Below, piece by piece: positions 19,880-27,546 of a stretch of 47,975 nucleotides of DNA (position 1 is the stretch's first letter; every line of letters starts with the position of its first letter). Source of the stretch: a virus. The position numbers were made by a program, and so were the translations under genes. A model generated the notes under the pieces. It did no database searches. It worked only from the letters and a program-made list of their open reading frames with translations, and was not told where the DNA came from. The DNA is taken from positions 1 through 47,975 of the IMG/VR virus record IMGVR_UViG_3300048125_000296; one strand, given 5' to 3'.

Positions 19880-20868
19880 TCAGGCTTAGAACCTGCGCTG
19901 ACCTTGGTCTGAAGGCCAGAATTGCCAAGGGTGTGCGAAACGGTTTTTACGATCCAATCACCAGCAAGCGGGGCTCTCACCCCTTCTAATTTTATGGGTC
20001 TTTCTGCAAAGATGTCAGGCCTGCCCGGCATTGTGAAGTCGATTTGAACGTTCCCGCCGCGTAACCGGTCGAGCTCTGCTTTCCCGGCCTGTTCCGCCAT
20101 GTCCCTGGAAGTGTAAAGTTTTTTATCACGGAAAACGGGACCGGCCCCTAGATAGCTTTGCCAGGCCTCTGTCGTCTCGACCTCGACCTCGCGGTTTGTT
20201 GTTTTGTCCCGGTAGCGCGTGATCACTCCGCTATAGGCCCCGCGCTCTTTAATCGTGGCCGAAATAGCGGTGAGCTCTTCTTTCGTGATGATCGCAGCGC
20301 TGAGCGTTTGCCCAGTGGTTGAGATCCCCTGCCCCTCAGGAATGAACAGCAGCCGCCCGTCTGCAGGCTTGGCAATTGCGCCGTAGAGCTTGCCCAGGCG
20401 GGTCAGAAAATGCCCGTCGCTTTCGGCCTCTTGGTCAATGTGATCAACGATTTTTCCCTCGTAGCTCACATGAACGGCAGGCGTGAGGCTGTGCTCTCCT
20501 GCGATCGTGCTGACGATTTCTCCGATTGTGACTTGGTGCCAGCTGCGCGTTTTTGAAGCCTTAAATTCTGGCGAGCTGTCTGAGGCTTTGCCCCTGATCG
20601 TCATCGTGGCCGGATTTGTTTTTAGGGCCACCTCGTCGATCGTGAAGCGTCCCATATACGTGAGATCGCCGTCGCCATATCCAAGCCATATTTGCATCTC
20701 TGCGCGGGCTTCAGGAATTGAAAGAGCGTTATCGCGATCGTCGAGCGTGATGTCGAGCGTGTCTGATTTTTGCCCGGCCTCATCATTCACCTTGATCGAC
20801 AGCACCCGATCCGATACGCGATCGGTCACGTCACTGCCGCCAATATCCAGACGAAAACGCGGGCGCAC
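19876..20868 (-). CDS. Late control/tail protein D (P2 gpD-like)
   Basis: 330 residues, GTG start at 20868 with GGAGCTGATCA in front. It is the P2 gpD/gp27-like hub family: N-terminal beta domain, a central SWHQVTIGEIV motif and the characteristic end GDWIVKTVSHTL. In the virion it forms the hub beneath the spike at the tail tip; in P2 it follows U, as here it follows U and X. Confidence 0.85.
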   Translation of the reverse strand: MRPRFRLDIGGSDVTDRVSDRVLSIKVNDEAGQKSDTLDITLDDRDNALSIPEARAEMQIWLGYGDGDLTYMGRFTIDEVALKTNPATMTIRGKASDSSPEFKASKTRSWHQVTIGEIVSTIAGEHSLTPAVHVSYEGKIVDHIDQEAESDGHFLTRLGKLYGAIAKPADGRLLFIPEGQGISTTGQTLSAAIITKEELTAISATIKERGAYSGVITRYRDKTTNREVEVETTEAWQSYLGAGPVFRDKKLYTSRDMAEQAGKAELDRLRGGNVQIDFTMPGRPDIFAERPIKLEGVRAPLAGDWIVKTVSHTLGNSGLQTKVSAGSKPE

Positions 20869-20871
20869 TGA

Positions 20872-21090
20872 TCAGCTCCAGAGATTGATTGTTTTGACCC
20901 CAGTTTCTTGGGGGGCCAGGTCAGGCAGATAAACCACATCACCAGCGGCCAAGCCTGGCATTTTTTTAGCCAGCTCACGGTTGGTTTCATGCGAGAGCAC
21001 AGCCTCAACGCTGCCGCGTGAATATCCGTAAATATCCCGGCAAATCTGGTCGAGCTGTTCGCCGTCTTTGCAGTTGTAAAAAATTGCCAT
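20872..21090 (-). CDS. Tail protein X (LysM-like)
   Basis: 72 residues, GAGGTGATCTA in front. A LysM-like fold: YNCKDGEQLDQICRDIYG, a middle helix and GDVVYLPDL. It is the P2 gpX family, a small tail-associated protein that binds peptidoglycan or the hub. It lies between U and D in the expected order. Confidence 0.85.
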   Translation of the reverse strand: MAIFYNCKDGEQLDQICRDIYGYSRGSVEAVLSHETNRELAKKMPGLAAGDVVYLPDLAPQETGVKTINLWS

Positions 21091-21099
21091 TAGATCACC

Positions 21100-21549
21100 T
21101 CACGCGAAAAAAGAAAGCCAATTAAAACCACCCTCACCCTCGCCGTTTCCGGTTGAGTTGTCCGGGCCGTATGCGGTCAGGGTCATTGAAAAATCAATGC
21201 AGCGCGGAATTCCTGGGCCGACGAATTGCTTTTCTGTGTCGCTGATTGACTTAATGCACCACTGGCCCAGGTTGTTGCCTCGACCATCGACGAGAGAAAG
21301 CGGCTCGCCTGCGTCGGCTTCTGCGCGCATTTCGTTAATCTGCTCCAGGCCCCCGCGAAAATGCGGATAAATTGAGCCGCTGAGGCTGATCGTTTCAGAC
21401 CCAGGGCCGACAAACTGCGTGGCAGGATCACGGCCTAGGCGTTGCTGTGTCACCCAGCGGTAAGCCTTCGAGCGCTTGAGGCTGTCATGGGCGGCGGTGC
21501 TCATCCCGAACTGATACTCGCCCAGGGTTAAAAGAACTTCCTCAGCCAT
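21100..21549 (-). CDS. Tail protein U (P2 gpU-like)
   Basis: 149 residues. LLTLGEYQFGMST, the FVGPGSETISLSGSIYP core and PRCIDFSMTLTAYG are P2 gpU/COG3499 features, with beta-strands throughout. It is a tail-tip component placed after the tape measure. Start overlaps the tape-measure stop. Confidence 0.85.
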   Translation of the reverse strand: MAEEVLLTLGEYQFGMSTAAHDSLKRSKAYRWVTQQRLGRDPATQFVGPGSETISLSGSIYPHFRGGLEQINEMRAEADAGEPLSLVDGRGNNLGQWCIKSISDTEKQFVGPGIPRCIDFSMTLTAYGPDNSTGNGEGEGGFNWLSFFA

Positions 21550-23684
21550 CAGTCATTCAACAGGGCGCGAACCCCGGCCTCCGCTTCCATTAGAGCATCA
21601 TCGAGCCCACGGGCCACCGCTGCGGCGATGTCTTCCGGGCTGGCGTTTGAATTGGCCACGCTGATGTTGATTGTCGGCGCCATGCTCATCGCGCCCATGG
21701 TTCGCGAGTTGCTGAGGATTTGCCCAGATTGCTGGCTAGAAAACAACTCAGGGCCGCGTTCTCCTACTAGGTAGGTTCGACCGGCTGAGACCGGACCGCC
21801 TAGGGCGCGGACTGGCACGCCTTGAGGGCCTCCCGTGCTTGGGGCCATAGTGCTCGGCGTTCCCTCGTCGCCACCACCAAACCAGTTCATGGGGTTAATG
21901 GCACGGGCCACGCCGCTCATTGCATTCTTGAACCCGTTAACTAGCCAGTCAATCATTTGCGGCCAAACAGATTTGAAGCCCTCCCACATTGAGGTGAGCG
22001 CATCAGTTCCCGCTGCAAATAAATCAATGCCCGTAAAATGGGCGATGATGTCATTAACAAAGCCGGCAATCTTTAGCGGCAAAGTGAGCCAAGTGGCAAT
22101 AAGTGAAAGAACAACTTTCGCCGTATCTTTTTTGATTGCTGCAAGCCCATTAGTAAAAAATGCTTTTACGTTATCAACTATTTTGCCGATCCTTTCGGGC
22201 AGCTTGCCAAACCACGAAAGCATCGATTGAACGGCTTGTTTTACTGCAGCCCCTAAAGCGTCGACAAAATTTCTAAACGGCTCGACTTTGTTGTAAAGCA
22301 GTTGAAAAATTGCAATCACTGCAATGGCTGCAAGCACCGCAAGACCAACCGGGCCAGTGATCGCCGCCCACATTCCGGTGGCCGTGATGCCCAGGGCGGC
22401 CATGGCGCCACTGACTGCCGCAATGATCGGAATCACGACGACAAAGCCCACGAAAGCAGCGGCCGCAATGCCTGCGACTGTGCCCAAGATCGGCATATCG
22501 GTGAGCAGCTGACCAATGGGGGCAAGCACTGCCGCGAGACCTTCGGCCACGGTTGCCAGTGGCCCGAGCAAAGGCGTGCCAAAAGCAATCGCCAGGCCCT
22601 CAGCAGCTGATGCCAGGCGCTTCATCGAGCCTTCAAAACCAGCGTTTTGAATCTTGGCCATCTCACCAGCTGCGCCCTGGCTGTCGGTGACCTTGGCCAC
22701 CATTGCGGCCAGCTCGCCATTGGCGGCGGCCTCCTGCAAGATTGAGCCGGTTGCCACTGCTGTTTTCCCGAACAGCTGCTTTTGCAGCTCCATGCGTTCA
22801 GCCGTGCCCATGTTGGCGCCGTCCATTGCCCGCTCAACATCGCCCAGGATGTCAGCCAGGGGGCGCATGTTTCCGGCGGCGTCTTTGTTTTGAATGTTGA
22901 GGCGCGCCATCGCCTTGTTTGCGCTTTCATTTGCTCCGCTGAGGTTCAGCAAAACAGACCTAAGGCCCGTACCTGCGACGCTGGCCTGAACGCCTGAGTT
23001 GCCCAGCAACGCCATGGCGCCGCCCATGTCTTGAATACTGGCGCCCGCCTGGGCTGCGGTTGGCGCAACGTACTTAAACGCCTCGCCCATCATTTGAATG
23101 TTGGTGTTGCCGCTCGATGCTGCTTTGGCCAGAACATCGGTCACCAGGGCGGTGTCTTCAATCTTGAGGCCCATGCCTCCCAAGATGTTCGATGCAATGT
23201 CTGCCGCTTCGCCGAGCTCCAGGCCCCCGGCTGCGGCCAGGTTCATCATCTGAGGCGTTGCGCTCAGAATTTGGTTTGTGTCATATCCAGCCATGGCCAG
23301 AAAGCCCATGGCGTCTGAGGCTTGCCGCGCTGAGAACTGGGTCGTTCTGCCGAGCTCTTTTGCTTTGGCTGTAAGTGATTTAAATTGCTCTTCATTCGCG
23401 CCGCTGATCGCTTTGACTTTCAGCATTCCGCTCTGAAAGTCTGCGGCTGTTCTAACAGCTTTGGTTAGGCCTGTTCCCAGGGCGGCGGCTCCAACCGCTG
23501 CGGCCTGAAAAGCATCATTCCTAATGACGTTTTTGAAGCCCTTCGACGCGCCAGCGGCTGCATCGTTGACGCTTCTTTTTATATTCTGATTAAACGTCGA
23601 GAGCTGCTTTTGAGCGGTCTTGATCGACTTCTTAAAAGAGCCAAGAACCTCGGCGCCAATCTTGAGGCTAAGCTTTGCCGTCAT
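21549..23684 (-). CDS. Tail tape measure protein T
   Basis: 711 residues, GGAGG in front. N-terminal helical region (about 1-90), a TP901-type core (about 85-360) with QFSARQASDAMGFLAMAGYD, several hydrophobic stretches (about 370-450), then a mixed C-terminal part. The protein sets tail length and crosses the inner membrane during injection. The chaperone pair E/E' is encoded just upstream, as in P2. Confidence 0.92.
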   Translation of the reverse strand: MTAKLSLKIGAEVLGSFKKSIKTAQKQLSTFNQNIKRSVNDAAAGASKGFKNVIRNDAFQAAAVGAAALGTGLTKAVRTAADFQSGMLKVKAISGANEEQFKSLTAKAKELGRTTQFSARQASDAMGFLAMAGYDTNQILSATPQMMNLAAAGGLELGEAADIASNILGGMGLKIEDTALVTDVLAKAASSGNTNIQMMGEAFKYVAPTAAQAGASIQDMGGAMALLGNSGVQASVAGTGLRSVLLNLSGANESANKAMARLNIQNKDAAGNMRPLADILGDVERAMDGANMGTAERMELQKQLFGKTAVATGSILQEAAANGELAAMVAKVTDSQGAAGEMAKIQNAGFEGSMKRLASAAEGLAIAFGTPLLGPLATVAEGLAAVLAPIGQLLTDMPILGTVAGIAAAAFVGFVVVIPIIAAVSGAMAALGITATGMWAAITGPVGLAVLAAIAVIAIFQLLYNKVEPFRNFVDALGAAVKQAVQSMLSWFGKLPERIGKIVDNVKAFFTNGLAAIKKDTAKVVLSLIATWLTLPLKIAGFVNDIIAHFTGIDLFAAGTDALTSMWEGFKSVWPQMIDWLVNGFKNAMSGVARAINPMNWFGGGDEGTPSTMAPSTGGPQGVPVRALGGPVSAGRTYLVGERGPELFSSQQSGQILSNSRTMGAMSMAPTINISVANSNASPEDIAAAVARGLDDALMEAEAGVRALLND

Positions 23685-23687
23685 TGT

Positions 23688-24109
23688 CTAGCCCCTCCGT
23701 TTTGCTTGTTTGGCGATCTCTTCCTCGATGCCCTGGGCAGTCTTTACCCAGGATAAAAGGTCTTCGGTTGTCAGGTCGAGGATCTCATCCAACCCCCAGC
23801 CGGTGAGCTTCGAGAGGATGACGACCCCCCGCCTCAGGTCTCCGACTGGGGGGCTTGGAAATCCTGCAAGACTTCCGAGAGTTTCGTAAAGTCGACAGTG
23901 TCCAGGGCCTCGATGGAAGACGGCGCAACCTCGCAAAGGTTTGCGAAGAATTTAACCGCCTTTTCCGTGTCGGTTCCTTTTGCTTTATCAATCACCATTT
24001 GATCACGAACGGTTGGCCGACGCATGGTGAGCGTTTCGACCAACACCCCATCAATCTCAATTGAATAATCAAGCTCGATGGTTTCAGTAGGGCGTGATTT
24101 TGAGGCCAT
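23688..24109 (-). CDS. Tail assembly chaperone fusion E+E' by -1 frameshift
   Basis: A -1 shift at six consecutive C residues (23848..23853, minus strand) fuses the first 87 codons of E to a second frame that continues PVGDLRRGVVILSKL and ends at 23688, giving about 140 residues. The sizes fit the P2 pair as I recall it (E 91, E+E' about 142). E' has no usable start and only makes sense as the frameshift extension. The fusion chaperones the tape measure during tail assembly. Confidence 0.8.
23834..24109 (-). CDS. Tail assembly chaperone E
   Basis: 91 residues. ELDYSIEIDGVLVETLTMRRPTVRDQM is the start of the P2 E/41/14 family. GGGGATC precedes ATG, overlapping the FII stop region. The unshifted product ends four codons after the C-run. 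Confidence 0.85.
   Translation of the reverse strand: MASKSRPTETIELDYSIEIDGVLVETLTMRRPTVRDQMVIDKAKGTDTEKAVKFFANLCEVAPSSIEALDTVDFTKLSEVLQDFQAPQSET
23846..23855 (-). other. Programmed -1 frameshift site
   Basis: The 0-frame reads GCC CCC CAG. Slipping back one base on the C run (23848..23853) lets the CCC tRNA re-pair perfectly and opens the E' frame. A G/C-rich stretch follows that could form a stimulatory hairpin. The position in E is the same as in P2-like phages. Confidence 0.75.
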
Positions 24110-24112
24110 CTA

Positions 24113-24619
24113 TTAGATCCCCATTGCAGTGCGTAGAGATTCGAGCTGATCGGTGCCGTTGATGATCCGCTTCATGTTCTCAACATCGATTTCGATAAGC
24201 GTTTCGCTGGCGATTTCGAGCTTATAGCTGCGAACCGCCATTTCAAAACCGGCCTCCGTTACGGCGCCGGCTTCAAAAGCACCTGGGTCAAAATTCGTAA
24301 TTGAACCGGTCAGGTTGCAAACGACAGCAACGGCGTCCGTGTCACCGTTGCGCTGCAAAGCACCGCGAGCGGTGAGCTGAACAGCGTTCTGGTCATAAAG
24401 ACCAAACATTTTGAGCATGTCGGTGTCATATTCGGCAAGGGTAAAGCTGCAGGTCAACGCCTCCATACCCATGTCGATTGCGATCGGGGCGTCTAGCCCG
24501 CCTGCCCTGTATTCCTCGGTTTGAATCCCGAGGGCTGGCAGTGTCAGTTCAGTGACCTTGCCGGCAAAGCCGACACCGTCAAGGAACATCGAAAAATTTC
24601 TAAGAGTCCGTGGCAGCAT
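24113..24619 (-). CDS. Major tail tube protein FII
   Basis: 168 residues behind GGAGG. LRNFSMFLDGVGFAGKVTEL and the C-terminal YKLEIASETLIEIDVENM match P2 FII tube proteins. It polymerises to the inner tube around the tape measure. It lies between the sheath and chaperone genes as in P2. Confidence 0.92.
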   Translation of the reverse strand: MLPRTLRNFSMFLDGVGFAGKVTELTLPALGIQTEEYRAGGLDAPIAIDMGMEALTCSFTLAEYDTDMLKMFGLYDQNAVQLTARGALQRNGDTDAVAVVCNLTGSITNFDPGAFEAGAVTEAGFEMAVRSYKLEIASETLIEIDVENMKRIINGTDQLESLRTAMGI

Positions 24620-24632
24620 TGTTCAATCCTCC

Positions 24633-25922
24633 TCAGGGTGTGGTTGTGCCTGACCCAGACTGATCGGCTGTCGCCTGATTGTCGGGGTTGTTTTGGTCGC
24701 CGTCTTCGAGTGCCGAATTGTCGTCGGCCTCGCTGTCCGTCAGGATGTTTTGAATGAATCCGTTGGTCAGGATTGAACGGAACCGAACGCGCTCAGCTGG
24801 ATAAGTCGGAGTGATTTCAAAATCAATCGTGACCTGGCCATTGCCCACGTCGGTCGCAGTGTTGGCGTCTGGGTCAACATAAACCCGGCTGCCCAGGATT
24901 GCGCCGCGAGTTTCGAGGGTGCGAAGATACGCCGCCACGGACTCGCTCACGTCCTGCAGATAGGTGCGAGTAATGCACCGATCCACCGCCCAGAGATGCG
25001 CGCGCATCACGGATTCATTCACCATGTCAATGATCCGACGGGTGCTGATGAACTGATATTGAGCATCAGAGGTGGTCGAGTGGTTGCCCCAGAGACGGAA
25101 GCCGTTCTCTCTGACAATGGTGGCAACGTCGTTTTCGTTGAGGATGTTGGCCTCGGCGTTTTCATCGCCCAGGAAGAACCCGACAGCGCGGGAGGTCCCG
25201 ACAATGCCCTGAATGATCCGGTTGCTTGGTGAATACCAAAAGCCGCGCTCAGCGTCAGACTTAGCGATCACACCGGCCACGAAAGCCGAGGATGGCAAAG
25301 TGGTGGTCGAGTTGGTTTTTACCCAAGGATCAACCACATAAAGACGGTCGGACACGTGCAAGTCGGCGTAGGCCTGCGCGTCGGCTTGAGTTGTGTTGGG
25401 GCCGTCTGCAATCACGATCGCCCGGAGACGATCGCCCACGCCGCCGGAGCCGCTAGCAATGGAGACCAATTGGGCCACGACTGTATTAGCCACCTCAGCC
25501 CCAGGGGTAAGGGTGCATTGGTGCGTGTAACCAGGAGCGCAAAGAATTTTGGGGCTTATGCCTAAAACTGATTCGGCTTTTAGGAACGCCCAGACGCCTG
25601 TTTTTGCTGTGCTGTCGCCTTCAAGGTTTAAGATAGTGGCCGCCTCATCAGCGCCAGCGTCAACGCGAACCACGATAACTGTGGCGCCGACCTGGGCAAA
25701 AATGCCCTCCATCGCATCCTTAAGGGTGCCGCCAGATCCAAGCTTTTCAGCTTTGGCGCGGCTGCCGGAAATGAGAACAGGCTCATTTAGGGGAAAGGCA
25801 GCGGCGTCAGCGTTTGGCGCTGTGCCAATCAGGCCAATGACGGCAGAGCGGACGGACTGTAGAGGTCTGACCCCTTGGGTCAGTTCTACCGTCTCCACCC
25901 CGTGAAGAAAGTTACTGGGCAT
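24633..25922 (-). CDS. Tail sheath protein FI
   Basis: 429 residues behind GGAGG. It has the sheath-family N-terminus (HGVETVELTQGVRPLQSV), a Rossmann-like middle (AIVIADGPNTTQADAQAYA) and the conserved strand near the C-terminus (VTIDFEITPTYPAERVRF). An unusual D/N/Q-rich, low-complexity tail of about 25 residues follows. It forms the contractile outer sheath, which confirms a myovirus. Confidence 0.93.
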   Translation of the reverse strand: MPSNFLHGVETVELTQGVRPLQSVRSAVIGLIGTAPNADAAAFPLNEPVLISGSRAKAEKLGSGGTLKDAMEGIFAQVGATVIVVRVDAGADEAATILNLEGDSTAKTGVWAFLKAESVLGISPKILCAPGYTHQCTLTPGAEVANTVVAQLVSIASGSGGVGDRLRAIVIADGPNTTQADAQAYADLHVSDRLYVVDPWVKTNSTTTLPSSAFVAGVIAKSDAERGFWYSPSNRIIQGIVGTSRAVGFFLGDENAEANILNENDVATIVRENGFRLWGNHSTTSDAQYQFISTRRIIDMVNESVMRAHLWAVDRCITRTYLQDVSESVAAYLRTLETRGAILGSRVYVDPDANTATDVGNGQVTIDFEITPTYPAERVRFRSILTNGFIQNILTDSEADDNSALEDGDQNNPDNQATADQSGSGTTTP

Positions 25923-25925
25923 TTT

Positions 25926-26039
25926 TTAGGGCCTCCATGTTGGTTGAAAGATGGGCCACTCGACGGCCTCGGATGCGTCTCGTCTATTGTAAGCAGTGAA
26001 AGGGAAACAGGCGCCAAGGCGGCTCGCACGTTGACCCAT
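25926..26039 (-). CDS. Small ORF between oxygenase and sheath genes
   Basis: 37 residues (MGQRASRLGACFPFTAY...). It is coupled as TAATG to the oxygenase stop, with GGGGAGGTG in front, one of the best ribosome sites in the window. Its stop overlaps the ribosome site of the sheath gene. No family is recognised; it may only carry ribosomes toward the sheath gene. Confidence 0.5.
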   Translation of the reverse strand: MGQRASRLGACFPFTAYNRRDASEAVEWPIFQPTWRP

Positions 26040-26572
26040 TAAACACCTCCCCAGAGAACTAAAGAGGTTCTCTCTCCTGCGTCGACCTTTCGGGCTCGAT
26101 GCAAAAGCAAAGAAGGAAAAACAATGAGCCGGCCTAGCTTCCGTTCTGGCACTGGAGGGTTGAGAGTGTGAAATTCAAGTCCCCCGCCATCATACGAGCT
26201 TGGATCGCTTAGCTCCATCGACGCTGAAAAGAGCCGAACAGGCTGATCCTCTCCGGCAAAAGCGTCATAGTGCCAATCGAAATGGTCGCCCTCTTGGTAG
26301 TGCGTGAACTGAATTGGTTCTATCTTTTGGAGCTGTACTCCACGAAAATAATCGTGGACGATTTGACCAAAAGTTTGAATGACTTTTTCGAGAACAGGGT
26401 CGAGCTCCGGGTTTTCTCCTTTTAACAGCCAGCCAATGCTCCCGGTTCGATAGTCGCCGGGGTTGTTGTTTTCAGTGTTAGCCCTTCGCATGTTTTGTTT
26501 GCCCTTGTCGACGATCAATGAGCATTCGTCAGCAGTCAAAACAGCGTCAGCCCAAACATATTTAGGAAACAT
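26039..26572 (-). CDS. 2OG-Fe(II) oxygenase, prolyl-4-hydroxylase-like (PKHD type)
   Basis: 177 residues from ATG 26572, where AAAAAAGGA is 9 bases away; an in-frame ATG at 26581 touches that site. Iron ligands H101-x-D103 (FDWHYDAF) and H158 (LLLHRARKV), with R168 for 2-oxoglutarate, complete a double-stranded beta-helix. Such genes are common in marine phages, and they may hydroxylate a phage or host protein, possibly a tail fibre. The substrate is unknown. It overlaps the second oxygenase gene. Confidence 0.85.
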   Translation of the reverse strand: MFPKYVWADAVLTADECSLIVDKGKQNMRRANTENNNPGDYRTGSIGWLLKGENPELDPVLEKVIQTFGQIVHDYFRGVQLQKIEPIQFTHYQEGDHFDWHYDAFAGEDQPVRLFSASMELSDPSSYDGGGLEFHTLNPPVPERKLGRLIVFPSLLLHRARKVDAGERTSLVLWGGV

Positions 26573-27281
26573 TTTCGGCATTCCTTTTTTGTAGGCCCAC
26601 CGCTATGTCGCTGTGGTATTGCTCTTGCGCTGGAAAAATCAGATTAAAACTGACAATGATGCGGTCTTTCCCTGATTTGTTTTCAATCGTGTGATGAGGC
26701 AGCCAAGACGGAAACAACAGAATATCGCCCGTCTTTGGTGCGTACTCATAAGAAGCCGGGGGGCCAGGGAATGGGCCGACATCACTTGCGGCGATCGTCA
26801 TGCTCTTGGTTATCCATGCCGGATCCTGAAAGCTAATCGCTCCACAATCCTCTTCCGCTTTGGCATAAAAAACACCAGAGACCCAGAAGCCGGAATGGAT
26901 GTGTTGAGGGACAAAGCCACCTTGCGGGTAAATTGTCACCCAGGCGTTCCCCATTCTCATCCCTTCGAGCATGTCATGGCTATGCGTATCTGACAGCAGA
27001 CCGCCCGAATAGTTCACAAGCTTGGTGAGGTTTTCATCCCAGTCGCTATTTGCGACGAGATTCTCTGAATAAAAAGAAGTTACCCCTTTTTTGTCTTGGC
27101 GCTTCTTGTCATTTGAAGTTTCGCCCTTAGCCCAAGAATCCGAGACCAGACCCTTTTCACCGGGCTGATCTCGGAATTTGTATGCAAGCTTTGCGGATGA
27201 CTCGATTAGATCTGAGTCATCCACTGAGCCAACCCACAAAGGGGTTTGAAACAAGTCGCGCCTAAATTGGGCGGGGGGCAT
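26562..27281 (-). CDS. Second 2OG-Fe(II) oxygenase (TIGR02466-like)
   Basis: 239 residues. H127-I-H129 (VPQHIHSGFWVSGVFY) followed by GDILLFPSWLPHHTIEN (H196/H197) and R207 (DRIIVSFN) is the pattern of the TIGR02466 putative oxygenases, frequent in cyanophages. A lysine/aspartate-rich loop lies around 58-65. With its neighbour it forms a two-gene oxygenase module in the tail-fibre region. Its target is unknown. Confidence 0.85.
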   Translation of the reverse strand: MPPAQFRRDLFQTPLWVGSVDDSDLIESSAKLAYKFRDQPGEKGLVSDSWAKGETSNDKKRQDKKGVTSFYSENLVANSDWDENLTKLVNYSGGLLSDTHSHDMLEGMRMGNAWVTIYPQGGFVPQHIHSGFWVSGVFYAKAEEDCGAISFQDPAWITKSMTIAASDVGPFPGPPASYEYAPKTGDILLFPSWLPHHTIENKSGKDRIIVSFNLIFPAQEQYHSDIAVGLQKRNAENVS

Positions 27282-27546
27282 TTGGATCTCGATCTTTTGG
27301 CTCTGTCACACTAGGGTCATTTAGAGCCTCGCCCTCAACCTTGGCCCCATTCTCCTCAAGTTTTGTCACCCGTGGTGGGACGACAAGAGCCTTGAATTTT
27401 TTGGTTTTGGGGTCGTAGGTCGCGCGGGCTTCAGTGCCTTTGGGACACTCAACCCATTCAAAGTCGGCTGGGTAGCCAACGGGCTGGTGATCGAGGATTT
27501 CGACCACCTTGTTTTCGATTAGTCGTGCATACATTGTGATCACCAT
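27262..27546 (-). CDS. Hypothetical fibre-associated protein
   Basis: 94 residues from 27546, or 90 from ATG 27534. MYARLIENKVVEILDHQPVG begins like small proteins that follow tail fibres in phages and may help fibre assembly. Its C-terminus is a charged, proline-rich tail overlapping the next gene by 20 bases. It is translated directly after the glycine-rich fibre. Confidence 0.5.
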   Translation of the reverse strand: MVITMYARLIENKVVEILDHQPVGYPADFEWVECPKGTEARATYDPKTKKFKALVVPPRVTKLEENGAKVEGEALNDPSVTEPKDRDPNAPRPI

